NCBI RefSeq assembly: GCF_025143985.1
Contig: NZ_CP083567.1
Location: 124,001-188,000, forward strand
DNA: 64,000 nucleotides
Reading direction: 5' to 3'
DNA from: Sulfitobacter sp. W027
Lineage (GTDB): Bacteria; Pseudomonadota; Alphaproteobacteria; Rhodobacterales; Rhodobacteraceae
Below the pieces are notes generated by a model. That model saw only the letters and a list, made by a program, of their open reading frames with translations, was not told where the DNA came from and did no database searches. Positions 28,370-36,818 of this stretch are shown in pieces. The stretch's first letter is position 1. The number at the start of each line of letters is the position of its first letter. The position numbers and the translations under genes were made by a program.

Positions 28370-29617
28370 TTATCTACGCGGGCGCAATGTCGTTTGTGTT
28401 TGAATGACCTGACCGGTCACTTTTCTTGCGCGCGGCCCGCCAAGGAACAGGCACAAATCGGCCAGCCCGTCCAGAACAGGGCGGTGCCAGATCACGGCGT
28501 TCACCCGCAGCCCCGACGGCGCCCATTCCAGCGCCAGGGTCCGCACAAGCATTCCGGCCGATGCCGCAACAATCGTGTCGTCCTGCGTCTGCGCCCCGAT
28601 AACCACGGTCAACGCAAAGTCGCGCGTACGGGTCATTTCGCGCGCGCAGCGGGCCGCGCGGGCGCGCAGCCCCGCCAGAACCCCTGCCAAGTCAATCTCG
28701 GCGGGCGGGGTCAACAGCGTCGCGTCGGTCAGCGCGCAAACCGGCCCGCTACCGTCCTGCCCGATAGCGCCCATGGCTTTGGCCAGTTCCTCATGACCCC
28801 AAACCACCACCGCGCCAGAAGCCACGTTGCCGCGTTCTGGCGCGGTGCCAGCCTGCGGCGCGCCAAGTGCGCTGCCCCCGTCCACGCTCAGGGTCACCCC
28901 GTTCAAGGCCTCCCCGTAAAGCGCCGCATGCAAAACCGCATCCGCAATATCTTCGGGCGCGGCGATCGCGCCCATCGGAACGCCGGCCGCAACTTTCTCC
29001 AGGTTGATCCGGCCCTCGCGCGCTAGGGTTTCGACCAGCGGAGTGCGCGTGTATCCCGGCGCCACGGCGCAAATGCTCAGGCCCTTGGCGGCGGCGATAC
29101 CTGCCCGCGCTTCGGTCAGCGCGACCACACCGGCTTTGGTCGCAGAATAGGCCCCGCGCAAGGCCAGAGGCCGGAACGATGCGCCCGAGGCCAACGAGAC
29201 AATCGCCCCCCCGCGCGGCAATATTTCAAGCGCGGCGTCGCATATCTCTTCCACCGCGATCAGGTTCAAGGCGATCAGCCGCTCGAAGGCCGCCCCCTCG
29301 ATATCAATCAACGCCCGCCCCGTGCTGTCGGTCATACCGGCATTGTTGATCACCACATCAAGCCCGCAAAGCGCCTTGGCGGCTTGTCCGACCACTGCGC
29401 GGCCTGCGCCCGATCGGGTCAAATCAACAGGCAGCGCCACATGCTCCGGCCCAAGCTCCCGCGCGCACGCCTCGACGGACTGCGCATCAATATCAGCAAG
29501 CGCAACGCGCTGCCCCTGCGCTGCAAAGGCACGGGCAATCGCCCAGCCAATCCCCTTGGCCGCACCGGTGACCAGCACCGTACGCGACGCAAGGCCCGAA
29601 GAGGCTTGACCCGTCAT
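28370..29617 (-). CDS. Short-chain dehydrogenase with an extra, degenerate C-terminal SDR-like region
   Basis: The first 250 residues are a complete SDR: TGAAKGIG (17-24) for NAD(P), NNAG, SLASG and the catalytic YSATK near 163, ending TLSVDGGSALG. About 160 further residues follow. They end SGLRVNAVIWHRP, GLADLCLFLGGPRARKVTGQ and VIQTQTTL, which resembles the last third of a second SDR lacking a nucleotide-binding motif. At 415 residues it is far longer than the usual 250. It probably oxidises or reduces a hydroxyl or keto group; the tail may help dimerisation or substrate binding. It overlaps the next SDR by one base. Confidence 0.85.
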   Translation of the reverse strand: MTGQASSGLASRTVLVTGAAKGIGWAIARAFAAQGQRVALADIDAQSVEACARELGPEHVALPVDLTRSGAGRAVVGQAAKALCGLDVVINNAGMTDSTGRALIDIEGAAFERLIALNLIAVEEICDAALEILPRGGAIVSLASGASFRPLALRGAYSATKAGVVALTEARAGIAAAKGLSICAVAPGYTRTPLVETLAREGRINLEKVAAGVPMGAIAAPEDIADAVLHAALYGEALNGVTLSVDGGSALGAPQAGTAPERGNVASGAVVVWGHEELAKAMGAIGQDGSGPVCALTDATLLTPPAEIDLAGVLAGLRARAARCAREMTRTRDFALTVVIGAQTQDDTIVAASAGMLVRTLALEWAPSGLRVNAVIWHRPVLDGLADLCLFLGGPRARKVTGQVIQTQTTLRPRR

Positions 29618-30363
29618 TATCGGATCGCGATCCCGATGCCGCCGTCCACGGACAGAACCTGACCGGTTACGAATTCGCTTTCGTCACCAAGGAAATAGCC
29701 GATGGATCGCGCAATATCGTCCACCGTGCCCAAACGGCCCAATGGCGTCGCCGCCGCCCGCGCCGCGTCGCGTTCGACATTGCGGTTGCGCGCCGTACCT
29801 TCGGTCGGAATGGCCGAGGGCGCGACCGCATTCACGCGGATGCCCTGTTCGCCCAACTCGCTGGCCGCGGCCCGGGTCAATCCGGTGACGCCGGCTTTGA
29901 TCCCCGAATAAACCATAGAGGATTTTGCCGAACGAAACGCCGCCGCCGAGGCCACATTGACGATCGTGCCGCCCGAGGTCATCGCCGCCGCTGCCGCTTG
30001 TGTCGCCCAGATAATGCCCGAAAAGCCGACGTTCAGCATCCGGTCCACAGTTTCCGGCATGATGTCGGGAATGGCCTGATAGCGGACCCATGCGGCATTG
30101 TTGACCAGCCCGTCCAGACGGCCCGTACGCTGCAAGGTCGCGGCAACCGCCGCTTCGATACCCTCTTTGGTGCCTGCGTTTTCGACCACGGCAAAGGCCT
30201 CACCCCCCGCTTCGGTGATGGCGGCAACGGCTTCGTTTGCGAATTCTTCTTTCAAATCATTCACGGCGACAATCCAGCCCCGCGCGGCCATGATTTTGGC
30301 CGTCGCGGCGCCAATCCCGTGACCCGCGCCGGTGATCAATACGGTTTTCATTTCAGACGACAT
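29617..30363 (-). CDS. Short-chain dehydrogenase/reductase
   Basis: 248-residue classical SDR: cofactor motif TGAGHGIG (11-18), NNAAW, catalytic Ser in NVASAAAF, YSGIK for the Tyr-x-x-x-Lys pair, and the end GQVLSVDGGIGIAIR. The start at 30363 has a GGGGAG site; an alternative ATG at 30351 follows the upstream stop directly. NAD(H) or NADP(H) use cannot be decided by eye. It probably oxidises an alcohol or 3-hydroxyacyl-CoA of the substrate. Confidence 0.88.
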   Translation of the reverse strand: MSSEMKTVLITGAGHGIGAATAKIMAARGWIVAVNDLKEEFANEAVAAITEAGGEAFAVVENAGTKEGIEAAVAATLQRTGRLDGLVNNAAWVRYQAIPDIMPETVDRMLNVGFSGIIWATQAAAAAMTSGGTIVNVASAAAFRSAKSSMVYSGIKAGVTGLTRAAASELGEQGIRVNAVAPSAIPTEGTARNRNVERDAARAAATPLGRLGTVDDIARSIGYFLGDESEFVTGQVLSVDGGIGIAIR

Positions 30364-31354
30364 TGGCAATCTCCCCATACCAAGGATTTTTCGAAGTCTC
30401 GATCATCCACAGACCCAAGGCTTCGGTTTGTTCAGCATATGATCCGGCCTGCGCTTGCGTGCGTATTTGCCGAAGATGACGGTGCAGCGGCACTTCCCAC
30501 GTAAAGCCCATGCCGCCAAAGACCTGAATGGCGCTTTCCGCAACCGAAATCCCCGCCGCAGCGGTGGCCAGCCAACAGGTTTGCCGCGCCATTTCGACGT
30601 CGCCGCCCGGCACTAGTGTCAGCGCGCGGGTCAAAGCGTTGCGCATGGTTTCGGTGGCCAGCTTATCGCGCGAAAGACGGTGCCGGATCACCTGATTGGC
30701 TGACAACAGCTTGCCGAACTGGCTGCGTTCCTGCGCATAATCCACCGCAAGTGTCAGACATCTCTCAGCCGAACCGCGCACGAAAGCAGAGCGCATCACC
30801 ATGGCATCGGACCGCAGCGTCTCGACCGCATCGGCCGACAGCTGCACCCCGTCAATCGGGCCGTTCAAAACGAACCGCGCTTCGGGGGCGTCGATGTCAA
30901 GGCTCGCCATCGGTTCGGCCTGAACGCCGTTGCCGGTCCGCGCCAGAACCGCACTGCCGTCGGCGCGGAACATCAAGACGTGCTCCGCCTTGTCGCCCAT
31001 GGCCGCCGCGCCGACAACGCAGTCTTCGGCCACGCCTTGCCATGCGATCGTGACAACGCTGTCCCCCGATACGACGGCTTCGGCCAGGGCCGTATCAACG
31101 CCCGCAAATGCACGGGAAATCAACATCGCGTCAATCAACGGAAAGCCCAAAAGACCATCCCCCGCCGCAGCCAGAACCGGCACCGCGAAATCAAGCGGCA
31201 GACCAAGGCCGCCAACGGATTCATCAACAGAGACGCCAATCAATCCGGCCTCTGCCAGCAAAGCCGCACGGCCCTCCGGCTCGGCCGCCGCACAGGCTTG
31301 CATGACGGCTTTTGCCGTCGCTTCAAACTCATTCGGGTTGAGATCAAATTCCAT
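30353..31354 (-). CDS. Acyl-CoA dehydrogenase-like subunit (short partner of a heteromeric pair)
   Basis: 333 residues, clearly shorter than a standard acyl-CoA dehydrogenase. It has an abbreviated N-terminal domain, but the C-terminal helical domain is intact (RSQFGKLLSANQVIRHRL, QVFGGMGFTWEVPLHRHLRQ). The usual YEGT catalytic block is absent. Immediately upstream is a full-length relative (31358-32542). Adjacent unequal pairs of this kind form alpha2-beta2 enzymes in steroid, pimelate and alicyclic-acid degradation. The heteromeric assignment is inferred from the gene pair. Confidence 0.82.
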   Translation of the reverse strand: MEFDLNPNEFEATAKAVMQACAAAEPEGRAALLAEAGLIGVSVDESVGGLGLPLDFAVPVLAAAGDGLLGFPLIDAMLISRAFAGVDTALAEAVVSGDSVVTIAWQGVAEDCVVGAAAMGDKAEHVLMFRADGSAVLARTGNGVQAEPMASLDIDAPEARFVLNGPIDGVQLSADAVETLRSDAMVMRSAFVRGSAERCLTLAVDYAQERSQFGKLLSANQVIRHRLSRDKLATETMRNALTRALTLVPGGDVEMARQTCWLATAAAGISVAESAIQVFGGMGFTWEVPLHRHLRQIRTQAQAGSYAEQTEALGLWMIETSKNPWYGEIANVV

Positions 31355-31357
31355 GAC

Positions 31358-32542
31358 TCAGGCCGCCTTTCGCAAGTTGAGAATCCGTTTCGAAATGATG
31401 TCGAGCTGGATTTCGGTGGTGCCCGCGTAGATCGTCTCGGCGCGGCCCGACAGGTAGATATTCCTGAAACGTGCATGGGCATCGGCCAAAGCCTGCCCGC
31501 CGTCCAGCGGGAACCGTGAAACGATTTCATAGGCGACTTGCGCAAAACGTTGGTGCGCTTCGGACCAATACAGTTTGGGCAGCGATCCGCGCGGGCCGAT
31601 CTGTTGCCCGTTGATCATATCCCCGACCAGCGTTTCGACATGCCCCTTCAGGTTCTCGACCGCAATCCGCGCTTCGGCGATCTCGCGGGTGTATCCCCTG
31701 AGCACCGCATAGGCGCGATTGTCCGACCGGCACGCCGCGACAAGGTGATCAATCTCGCTTTCGAAGCGCCACGAGCGATACATCCGGTTGCTGGCCCGTT
31801 CGATCGAAAGCACGCGGCTTGCCGCCGCCCAGCCTTCGTCGGGAGCGCCCAACATATTGTCTTCGGAAACGATAACGTCGTTGAAGAAGACCTCGCAAAA
31901 GGACCGCGCGCCGTCGATCGACACGATCTCGCGCACATCAATCCCCGGCGTGTCCATCGGCACCGCAAAAAGCATCAGGCCCTTGTGGCGGTCTTCGGCT
32001 ACGCCCAATCGCGCCAGCAGCAGGCAGTATTGCGACTTCGAAGCGCCGGAGGTCCAGATTTTTTGACCGTTCACCTTCCAGCCATCGGCGGTTTTCTCGG
32101 CACGGGTGCGCAGCGCCGCAAGGTCGGAACCGGCGCCGGGTTCCGAGAACCCCTGACACCAGATGTTTTCCATGTTCAGGATCTTCGGCAGCAGGTCTAG
32201 CTTTTGGTCCTCGCGGCCCACAGTCATGATGATCGGTCCGGCAAGTTCCTTGCCGATCGAGTTCACCGCATTGGGCATCGGAGACAGTCCGATCTCGCGG
32301 TTGGCTTCCAGATGTTCGTGCAAGGTCAAGCCGTGGCCGCCATATTCGACCGGCCATGTGATACCGACAAGACCGGCCTTGTGCTGCTCGGCCTCGAAGC
32401 CGACTTTTTCCTCGAGGCTCGCCTCGATGGACGCGCGGTCCGTGCGCAGCGCATCGGTCAGGTTCGCTTCGATCCATTTGCGGGTCTGCGCTGCATAGGT
32501 GCCCGGCTCATAGCTGCTTTTGCTCGGGTTCTGAGTTGTCAT
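31358..32542 (-). CDS. Acyl-CoA dehydrogenase, large partner of a heteromeric pair
   Basis: 394 residues. It has WPVEYGGHGLTLHEHLEAN, the FAD-binding QGFSEPGAGSDLAALRT near residue 135, IWTSGASKSQYCLLLAR, and the C-terminal YLSGRAETIYAGTTEIQLDI, a YAGTTEIQ variant of the end motif. It lies 3 bp from the shorter partner and overlaps the ligase gene by 4 bp. Electrons would go to ETF. The best precedents are dehydrogenases acting on cyclic or dicarboxylic CoA esters. Confidence 0.88.
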   Translation of the reverse strand: MTTQNPSKSSYEPGTYAAQTRKWIEANLTDALRTDRASIEASLEEKVGFEAEQHKAGLVGITWPVEYGGHGLTLHEHLEANREIGLSPMPNAVNSIGKELAGPIIMTVGREDQKLDLLPKILNMENIWCQGFSEPGAGSDLAALRTRAEKTADGWKVNGQKIWTSGASKSQYCLLLARLGVAEDRHKGLMLFAVPMDTPGIDVREIVSIDGARSFCEVFFNDVIVSEDNMLGAPDEGWAAASRVLSIERASNRMYRSWRFESEIDHLVAACRSDNRAYAVLRGYTREIAEARIAVENLKGHVETLVGDMINGQQIGPRGSLPKLYWSEAHQRFAQVAYEIVSRFPLDGGQALADAHARFRNIYLSGRAETIYAGTTEIQLDIISKRILNLRKAA

Positions 32543-34677
32543 TCTGCCGCCTCCACCGCATTTGTCTCTTTGGTCACAATCAATGCATCAAGCGCCACGG
32601 CGCCGTTGCCTTCCCCCCTCACGAGGATCGGGTTGATGTCGATTTCGGCCACATCTGCGGCATGGGTCACGGCAAAGCGTGACAGATCGACAATCGCCTG
32701 CGTCAGCGTCGCCAGATCGGCTTTTGGCCGTCCACGTGCACCGTCAAGAAGCGCAAAGGCGCGCAGGCTGCGCACCATGCGCTCGGCCTCGTCTGCCGTC
32801 ACCGGCGCCAGCGCCAGCGCGGTATCTTCGAACACCTCGGTAAACACACCACCAAGGCCGACCATGATAACCGGACCAAAGGTCGGATCCTGAGTCGTGC
32901 CAAGAATCAGTTCAGTGCCGCCGCTGGTCATCGGGGCCATGATGACGCCGTCGATGCGCGCCTCGGGCTTGAACAGTTCAACCGAAATCACAAGCCGTTT
33001 GAAGGCCGCTTTGGCACCGGCTTCGCCGGAAATGTTCAGCTCCACACCGCCGATGTCGCTTTTGTGCAGGATGTCCGGCGAAAGAATCTTCATGGCCAGT
33101 TTGCCGCCGATCCGCGCCGCCGCCTGTGCCGCTTCCTCGCCGGTTGTCACAACAGCGTCCTCGGCAAAGGGCAGACCCGCCGCGCGCAGCGCCGCTTTGG
33201 CCGTGGCCTCGTTGCGTTCAGCCCCCGCCATAAGCGGCGCGGGGCTCACATCTTCGACCGCGACCATTTTGGTATCGCGCAGCGCATCGGCCTGTGCCAG
33301 TGCGGCAATCCCGCGCATCGTGGCGTCGATGGTCGAAAAACACACGATCCCCAAGGCGCGCAGCTCGGCAATGGCATCCTGCGGCCCGCCGATCGTCGCA
33401 ACAAGCGCCTTGTCGGGGTGCGCGGCGCTGACTTTCTTCAGCGCTTCGGTATAAACCGAGCGCAGCCGCGGCAGGCCCATGCCCATCGCAAGCATCAGAC
33501 AGACTGTCGAATTTTCGGGATCGGACAACGCCGCATCCACCAGATGTTCCAGAATATCGGGATTGGCCGACATCTGCGCTGTGGCGTCGATCGGGTTGAC
33601 CGCCGACGCAAGAGGAAGCCGCTCTTTGATACGCGCTTGCGTGGCTTCGGTCAGGGGGTTTACCGCAATGCCGTTGGCCGCAGCCGAATCCGCCATCATC
33701 ACCCCGAAGCCGCCCGATGCGGCGACCATGGCCGCCGAAGGATCGGCACCGATCCGGCGCGTGCCCATGGTTTCCAGGGCAACCCCGACCTCGACAAGCT
33801 CTTCCAGAGATTGCACGCGCACCGCACCATAACGGTCAAACACCGCATCGAACACGCGGTCGCTGCCGGCCAGACCACCGGTATGCGACAGCGCCGCCTT
33901 CTGGCCCGCCTCGCTGGTGCCGATTTTCATGACCACAACGGGTTTGCCCGCTTCGCGCGCCTTGGTCAGGGCACGGGTCAGACGCGCGCCGTCGCGGCAG
34001 GTTTCAAGCACCAGAAGGATCACCCGTGTCGCATCGTCCTGCGCCATCCATTCAACAGCGTCCGCCGCCTGAATATCCGCCTCGTTGCCTGTCGCGATGA
34101 ACCGCGCGATCCCTGCACCTTCGCGGCGCAAACCGGCCAGGGTGACCGAGCCGACATTGCCGCTTTGCGAGGCGATCGAGATACCGCCTGCGCGGGGCAT
34201 TTCCTTTTCCAACGCAATAGAGAACGTCCCGATGGCACAATTGGCGACCGACACAGACCCCAGGCAATTCGGGCCGACAATCCGCATTCCGCTGGCATCC
34301 GCAAGGGCGGTGATAGGAGCCTGAAGCGCTTCGCCGTCGGGGCCGTTTTCGGCAAAGCCCGCCGACAGAACGATAGCCGCGCCAACGCCAAGCTTCGCCG
34401 CGTTTTCAAGCACGGCAACCGCCGCAGCACCCGGCACAAGGATCAGAACCAGGTCGGGAACCTGCGGCAACGCACCAAGGTCCGCATAGGCCTTAAGCCC
34501 CTGAACCTCATCCACCTTTGGGTTCACCGGAAGGATGCCGCCCTTATAGCCATGCTTGAGCAGCATGTGGATCGGACGACCTCCGGTTTTCTGCGGATCT
34601 GAAGATGCCCCGACCACGGCGATAGAGCGGGGCTCGAAAACTGCGGACAACCCGGTCAAAGAGCGCGCTTTGTTCAT
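32539..34677 (-). CDS. ADP-forming acyl-CoA synthetase (acetate-CoA ligase type, fused subunits)
   Basis: 712 residues. CoA-binding domain at 10-140 (SIAVVGASSDPQKTGG, VGPNCLGS); succinyl-CoA-ligase-like domains with the phosphohistidine loop KAALSHTGGLAGSD (His265); C-terminal ATP-grasp domain (from about 490) ending with EIDINPILVR. It activates a carboxylic acid with ATP and CoA, releasing ADP. The ATG at 34677 is chosen because upstream codons overlap the crotonase gene and lack family sequence. Such enzymes act on short, branched or dicarboxylic acids. Confidence 0.9.
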   Translation of the reverse strand: MNKARSLTGLSAVFEPRSIAVVGASSDPQKTGGRPIHMLLKHGYKGGILPVNPKVDEVQGLKAYADLGALPQVPDLVLILVPGAAAVAVLENAAKLGVGAAIVLSAGFAENGPDGEALQAPITALADASGMRIVGPNCLGSVSVANCAIGTFSIALEKEMPRAGGISIASQSGNVGSVTLAGLRREGAGIARFIATGNEADIQAADAVEWMAQDDATRVILLVLETCRDGARLTRALTKAREAGKPVVVMKIGTSEAGQKAALSHTGGLAGSDRVFDAVFDRYGAVRVQSLEELVEVGVALETMGTRRIGADPSAAMVAASGGFGVMMADSAAANGIAVNPLTEATQARIKERLPLASAVNPIDATAQMSANPDILEHLVDAALSDPENSTVCLMLAMGMGLPRLRSVYTEALKKVSAAHPDKALVATIGGPQDAIAELRALGIVCFSTIDATMRGIAALAQADALRDTKMVAVEDVSPAPLMAGAERNEATAKAALRAAGLPFAEDAVVTTGEEAAQAAARIGGKLAMKILSPDILHKSDIGGVELNISGEAGAKAAFKRLVISVELFKPEARIDGVIMAPMTSGGTELILGTTQDPTFGPVIMVGLGGVFTEVFEDTALALAPVTADEAERMVRSLRAFALLDGARGRPKADLATLTQAIVDLSRFAVTHAADVAEIDINPILVRGEGNGAVALDALIVTKETNAVEAAE

Positions 34678-34678
34678 C

Positions 34679-35452
34679 TCAACGCCCCTTGAAAACCGGT
34701 GCACGCTTTTCAAGGAACGCCATGCGCGCCTCTTTCGCATCGTCGGTTTTCGACAGTGCCATCGTGTAGTTCTGTTCAAGCCGGTAGGCATCGCGCTGCG
34801 GCATGTTCTCGACCATATTGGCCGCTTCTTTGGCGTATTTGATCGCAAGCGGCGCTTTGGACGCGATTTCTTGCGCCGTTGCCATAGCGGTATCGACAAG
34901 GTCGTCGGGTTTGGTCACGGCTTCGATGATCGACCGGTCCAGAAGCTCTTGCGCGGTCATGCGTTTGCCGGTGAAAAACATCAGCCGCGTTGTCGAACGG
35001 CCAAACAGGCTGTTAAGCATCGACGCGCCGCCGGCCAATCCGACATTGATCTCGGGCATCCCGAAAACCGCGTTTTCAGAAGCGTAATAAATGTCGCAAG
35101 ACGCCATAAGACCCAGACCCGCACCAAGCGCAGTGCCGTTCACGGCGGCGACCACGGGTTTTGCACATTCGCGAATCGAATTGCCGGTTTCACGGGTGAT
35201 CCGGTTGTGTTCCAGAAAATCACCGGGGCTTGCGGGATCCGGGCGGTCTTTCAGGTCCGCACCGGCGCAAAATGTCTTGCCCTCTGCGGTCAATACGGCA
35301 GCGCGAACGTCGTCACGTTGCGAGATTTCGTCAAAGATCTCTACGATCTCGTGACGCATTTTACGGTTCAGCGCATTCACTGGCGGGCGTGCCAAAGTCA
35401 CCAGCGCCACCATACCATGCATCTCCACGCGAACGTGTTCTTTACCCATCAT
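34679..35452 (-). CDS. Enoyl-CoA hydratase/isomerase family protein lacking the first catalytic Glu
   Basis: Crotonase fold, 257 residues: TFCAGADLKDRPD and FGMPEINVGLAGGASML. In VNGTALGAGLGLMASCDI a Gly stands where the first catalytic Glu of hydratases would be. Isomerase, hydrolase or ring-opening chemistry is therefore possible. First gene of the long minus-strand operon. The start at 35452 (ATGATGGG) has a strong GGAGGATA site. The promoter region is shared with divergent tctC. Confidence 0.83.
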   Translation of the reverse strand: MMGKEHVRVEMHGMVALVTLARPPVNALNRKMRHEIVEIFDEISQRDDVRAAVLTAEGKTFCAGADLKDRPDPASPGDFLEHNRITRETGNSIRECAKPVVAAVNGTALGAGLGLMASCDIYYASENAVFGMPEINVGLAGGASMLNSLFGRSTTRLMFFTGKRMTAQELLDRSIIEAVTKPDDLVDTAMATAQEIASKAPLAIKYAKEAANMVENMPQRDAYRLEQNYTMALSKTDDAKEARMAFLEKRAPVFKGR

Positions 35453-35527
35453 AATGTATCCTCCCTCTCGCGCCGACATGGCCGCGATCTCGATTCCGGA
35501 CCGTTACCGCATCGGGGGGATCAGCCC

Positions 35528-35543
35528 CTGACCGGCCGGTCAG
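35528..35543. promoter_or_regulatory. TetR-type operator, site 1
   Basis: CTGACCGGCCGGTCAG is a perfect 16-bp palindrome 76 bp upstream of the crotonase gene start. Its core TGACCGGCCGGTCA is repeated exactly at 35611-35624 and nearly at 37492-37505 beside the tetR gene. Confidence 0.75.
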
Positions 35544-35605
35544 TCACGAAAGAAGATAAACACCGGAATTTTCTTCCGCAAGGGGTTTTTAGGGCGTTTT
35601 AAGTC

Positions 35606-35624
35606 TTGACTGACCGGCCGGTCA
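35606..35624 (+). promoter_or_regulatory. tctC promoter -35 element with TetR-type operator, site 2
   Basis: TTGACT (35606-35611), a good -35 hexamer, runs into the perfect palindrome TGACCGGCCGGTCA (35611-35624). This places the operator in the promoter spacer, where a bound repressor would block RNA polymerase. The -10 element is not clear; the region near 35630 (TAGCGT) is a weak candidate. Confidence 0.65.
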
Positions 35625-35688
35625 CTACCTAGCGTCTAGCGACTCGGCCGAACACGCCGTTTTGTCACCCACAGGGAGGAAACCAGAA

Positions 35689-36666
35689 ATGACCACATTC
35701 ACACGAAGAAACCTGATCGCTGCTGTTGGCTTCGCAACATCCGCAATGATCGCGCCGATCGGCGCCTTTGCCGACTCGGGCGACCCCATTACACTCGTCG
35801 TGCCTTATGGTGGCGGCGGCCTGATTGACGGCCTCGTTCGCGAAATCGGCGACATGATGTCCGAAGATCTCGGCCAACCGGTTATCGTCGAGAACAAGCC
35901 CGGATCGAACGGCATCATCGGCGCGACCTATGCCGCCGCCGCAAAGCCTGATGGCCAAACATATTTCATCGGGGCCACTGGCCCGCTGTCGCTCAATGTC
36001 ATGCTGCGCGAGGGGTTGACTTATGACCTCGACAGCTTCGAGCCGGTTGGCACCATGATGAGCGGCCCTCTCACCGTCACCATCCCCGCGTCGATCGAAG
36101 CCAACACACTCGAAGAGCTGAAAGCCTATGCGATCGAACTCGGGCAGCCCCTGCGCTACGCAACCCTCGGGCCAGGTTCGGTGACGCATCTGTTCGGCAA
36201 GGTTCTTCAGGATAAGCTCGGCGTTGAAATGGTTGACGTGGCTTACGCCGACAACCCCTCTGCGGTTGTCGACCTGATTGGCGGCCTGAACGATCTGAAC
36301 TTCTCGACCCCGATCTCGCTGGTGAAATACCAACAGGCCGGAGATGTGAAGATGCTGGCCATTTCGTCGCCCGAACGCCACGAGAAATTCCCAGATCTGC
36401 CGACCACGACCGAACTCGGCTATCCCGAATTGGTGTCGTCCTTCTGGTTCGGTTTGCTAGCCCCCAAAGGCACGCCGCAAAACGAAATCGTGCGCGTGTC
36501 GGCAGCATTGCAGAACGCCATGCAAGACGAAGCGATCCAAACCAAGATGAACAACGTTGGCATGACCCCCGAAGTGGGCGGTGTGGATGCGATGCAGGCC
36601 CAACTTGATTGGGACAAGGATTTCTGGGGCAGCGTCATCAAAGAAAACAACATCACCCTCGAATAA
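35689..36666 (+). CDS. tctC: Tripartite tricarboxylate transporter, periplasmic substrate-binding receptor
   Basis: 325 residues with a signal peptide carrying a twin-Arg-like TRRNLIAAVGF start and cleavage after a GAFA box. The mature part is a TctC-type receptor (ITLVVPYGGGGLIDGLVREI, VENKPGSNGIIGATYAA). GGGAGGA precedes the ATG at 35689. It captures the imported carboxylate for TctAB. It is transcribed divergently from the catabolic operon that contains tctBA and shares its operators, so importer and catabolic genes are probably induced together. Confidence 0.92.
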   Translation: MTTFTRRNLIAAVGFATSAMIAPIGAFADSGDPITLVVPYGGGGLIDGLVREIGDMMSEDLGQPVIVENKPGSNGIIGATYAAAAKPDGQTYFIGATGPLSLNVMLREGLTYDLDSFEPVGTMMSGPLTVTIPASIEANTLEELKAYAIELGQPLRYATLGPGSVTHLFGKVLQDKLGVEMVDVAYADNPSAVVDLIGGLNDLNFSTPISLVKYQQAGDVKMLAISSPERHEKFPDLPTTTELGYPELVSSFWFGLLAPKGTPQNEIVRVSAALQNAMQDEAIQTKMNNVGMTPEVGGVDAMQAQLDWDKDFWGSVIKENNITLE

Positions 36667-36694
36667 CACGGGCGACCATTTGAAATAGCAACGC

Positions 36695-36730
36695 AAAAGT
36701 GCCCCTTCCTTGCTGAACGGGGCGCTTTTT
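36695..36730. terminator. Rho-independent terminator between tctC and tetR
   Basis: AAAAGTGCCCC and GGGGCGCTTTTT form an 11-bp stem (one G-U pair) around a 12-base loop, with T tails readable on both strands. It fits a bidirectional terminator for the convergent tctC and tetR genes. Confidence 0.8.
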
Positions 36731-36818
36731 CATGGGATAAAACAAAATTGTTTTCAACGGCATAAGGACATCGACCCAACGCGCCGTGCCCTCGGTGGGC
36801 ATGGCCCAAAAGGGTGGC

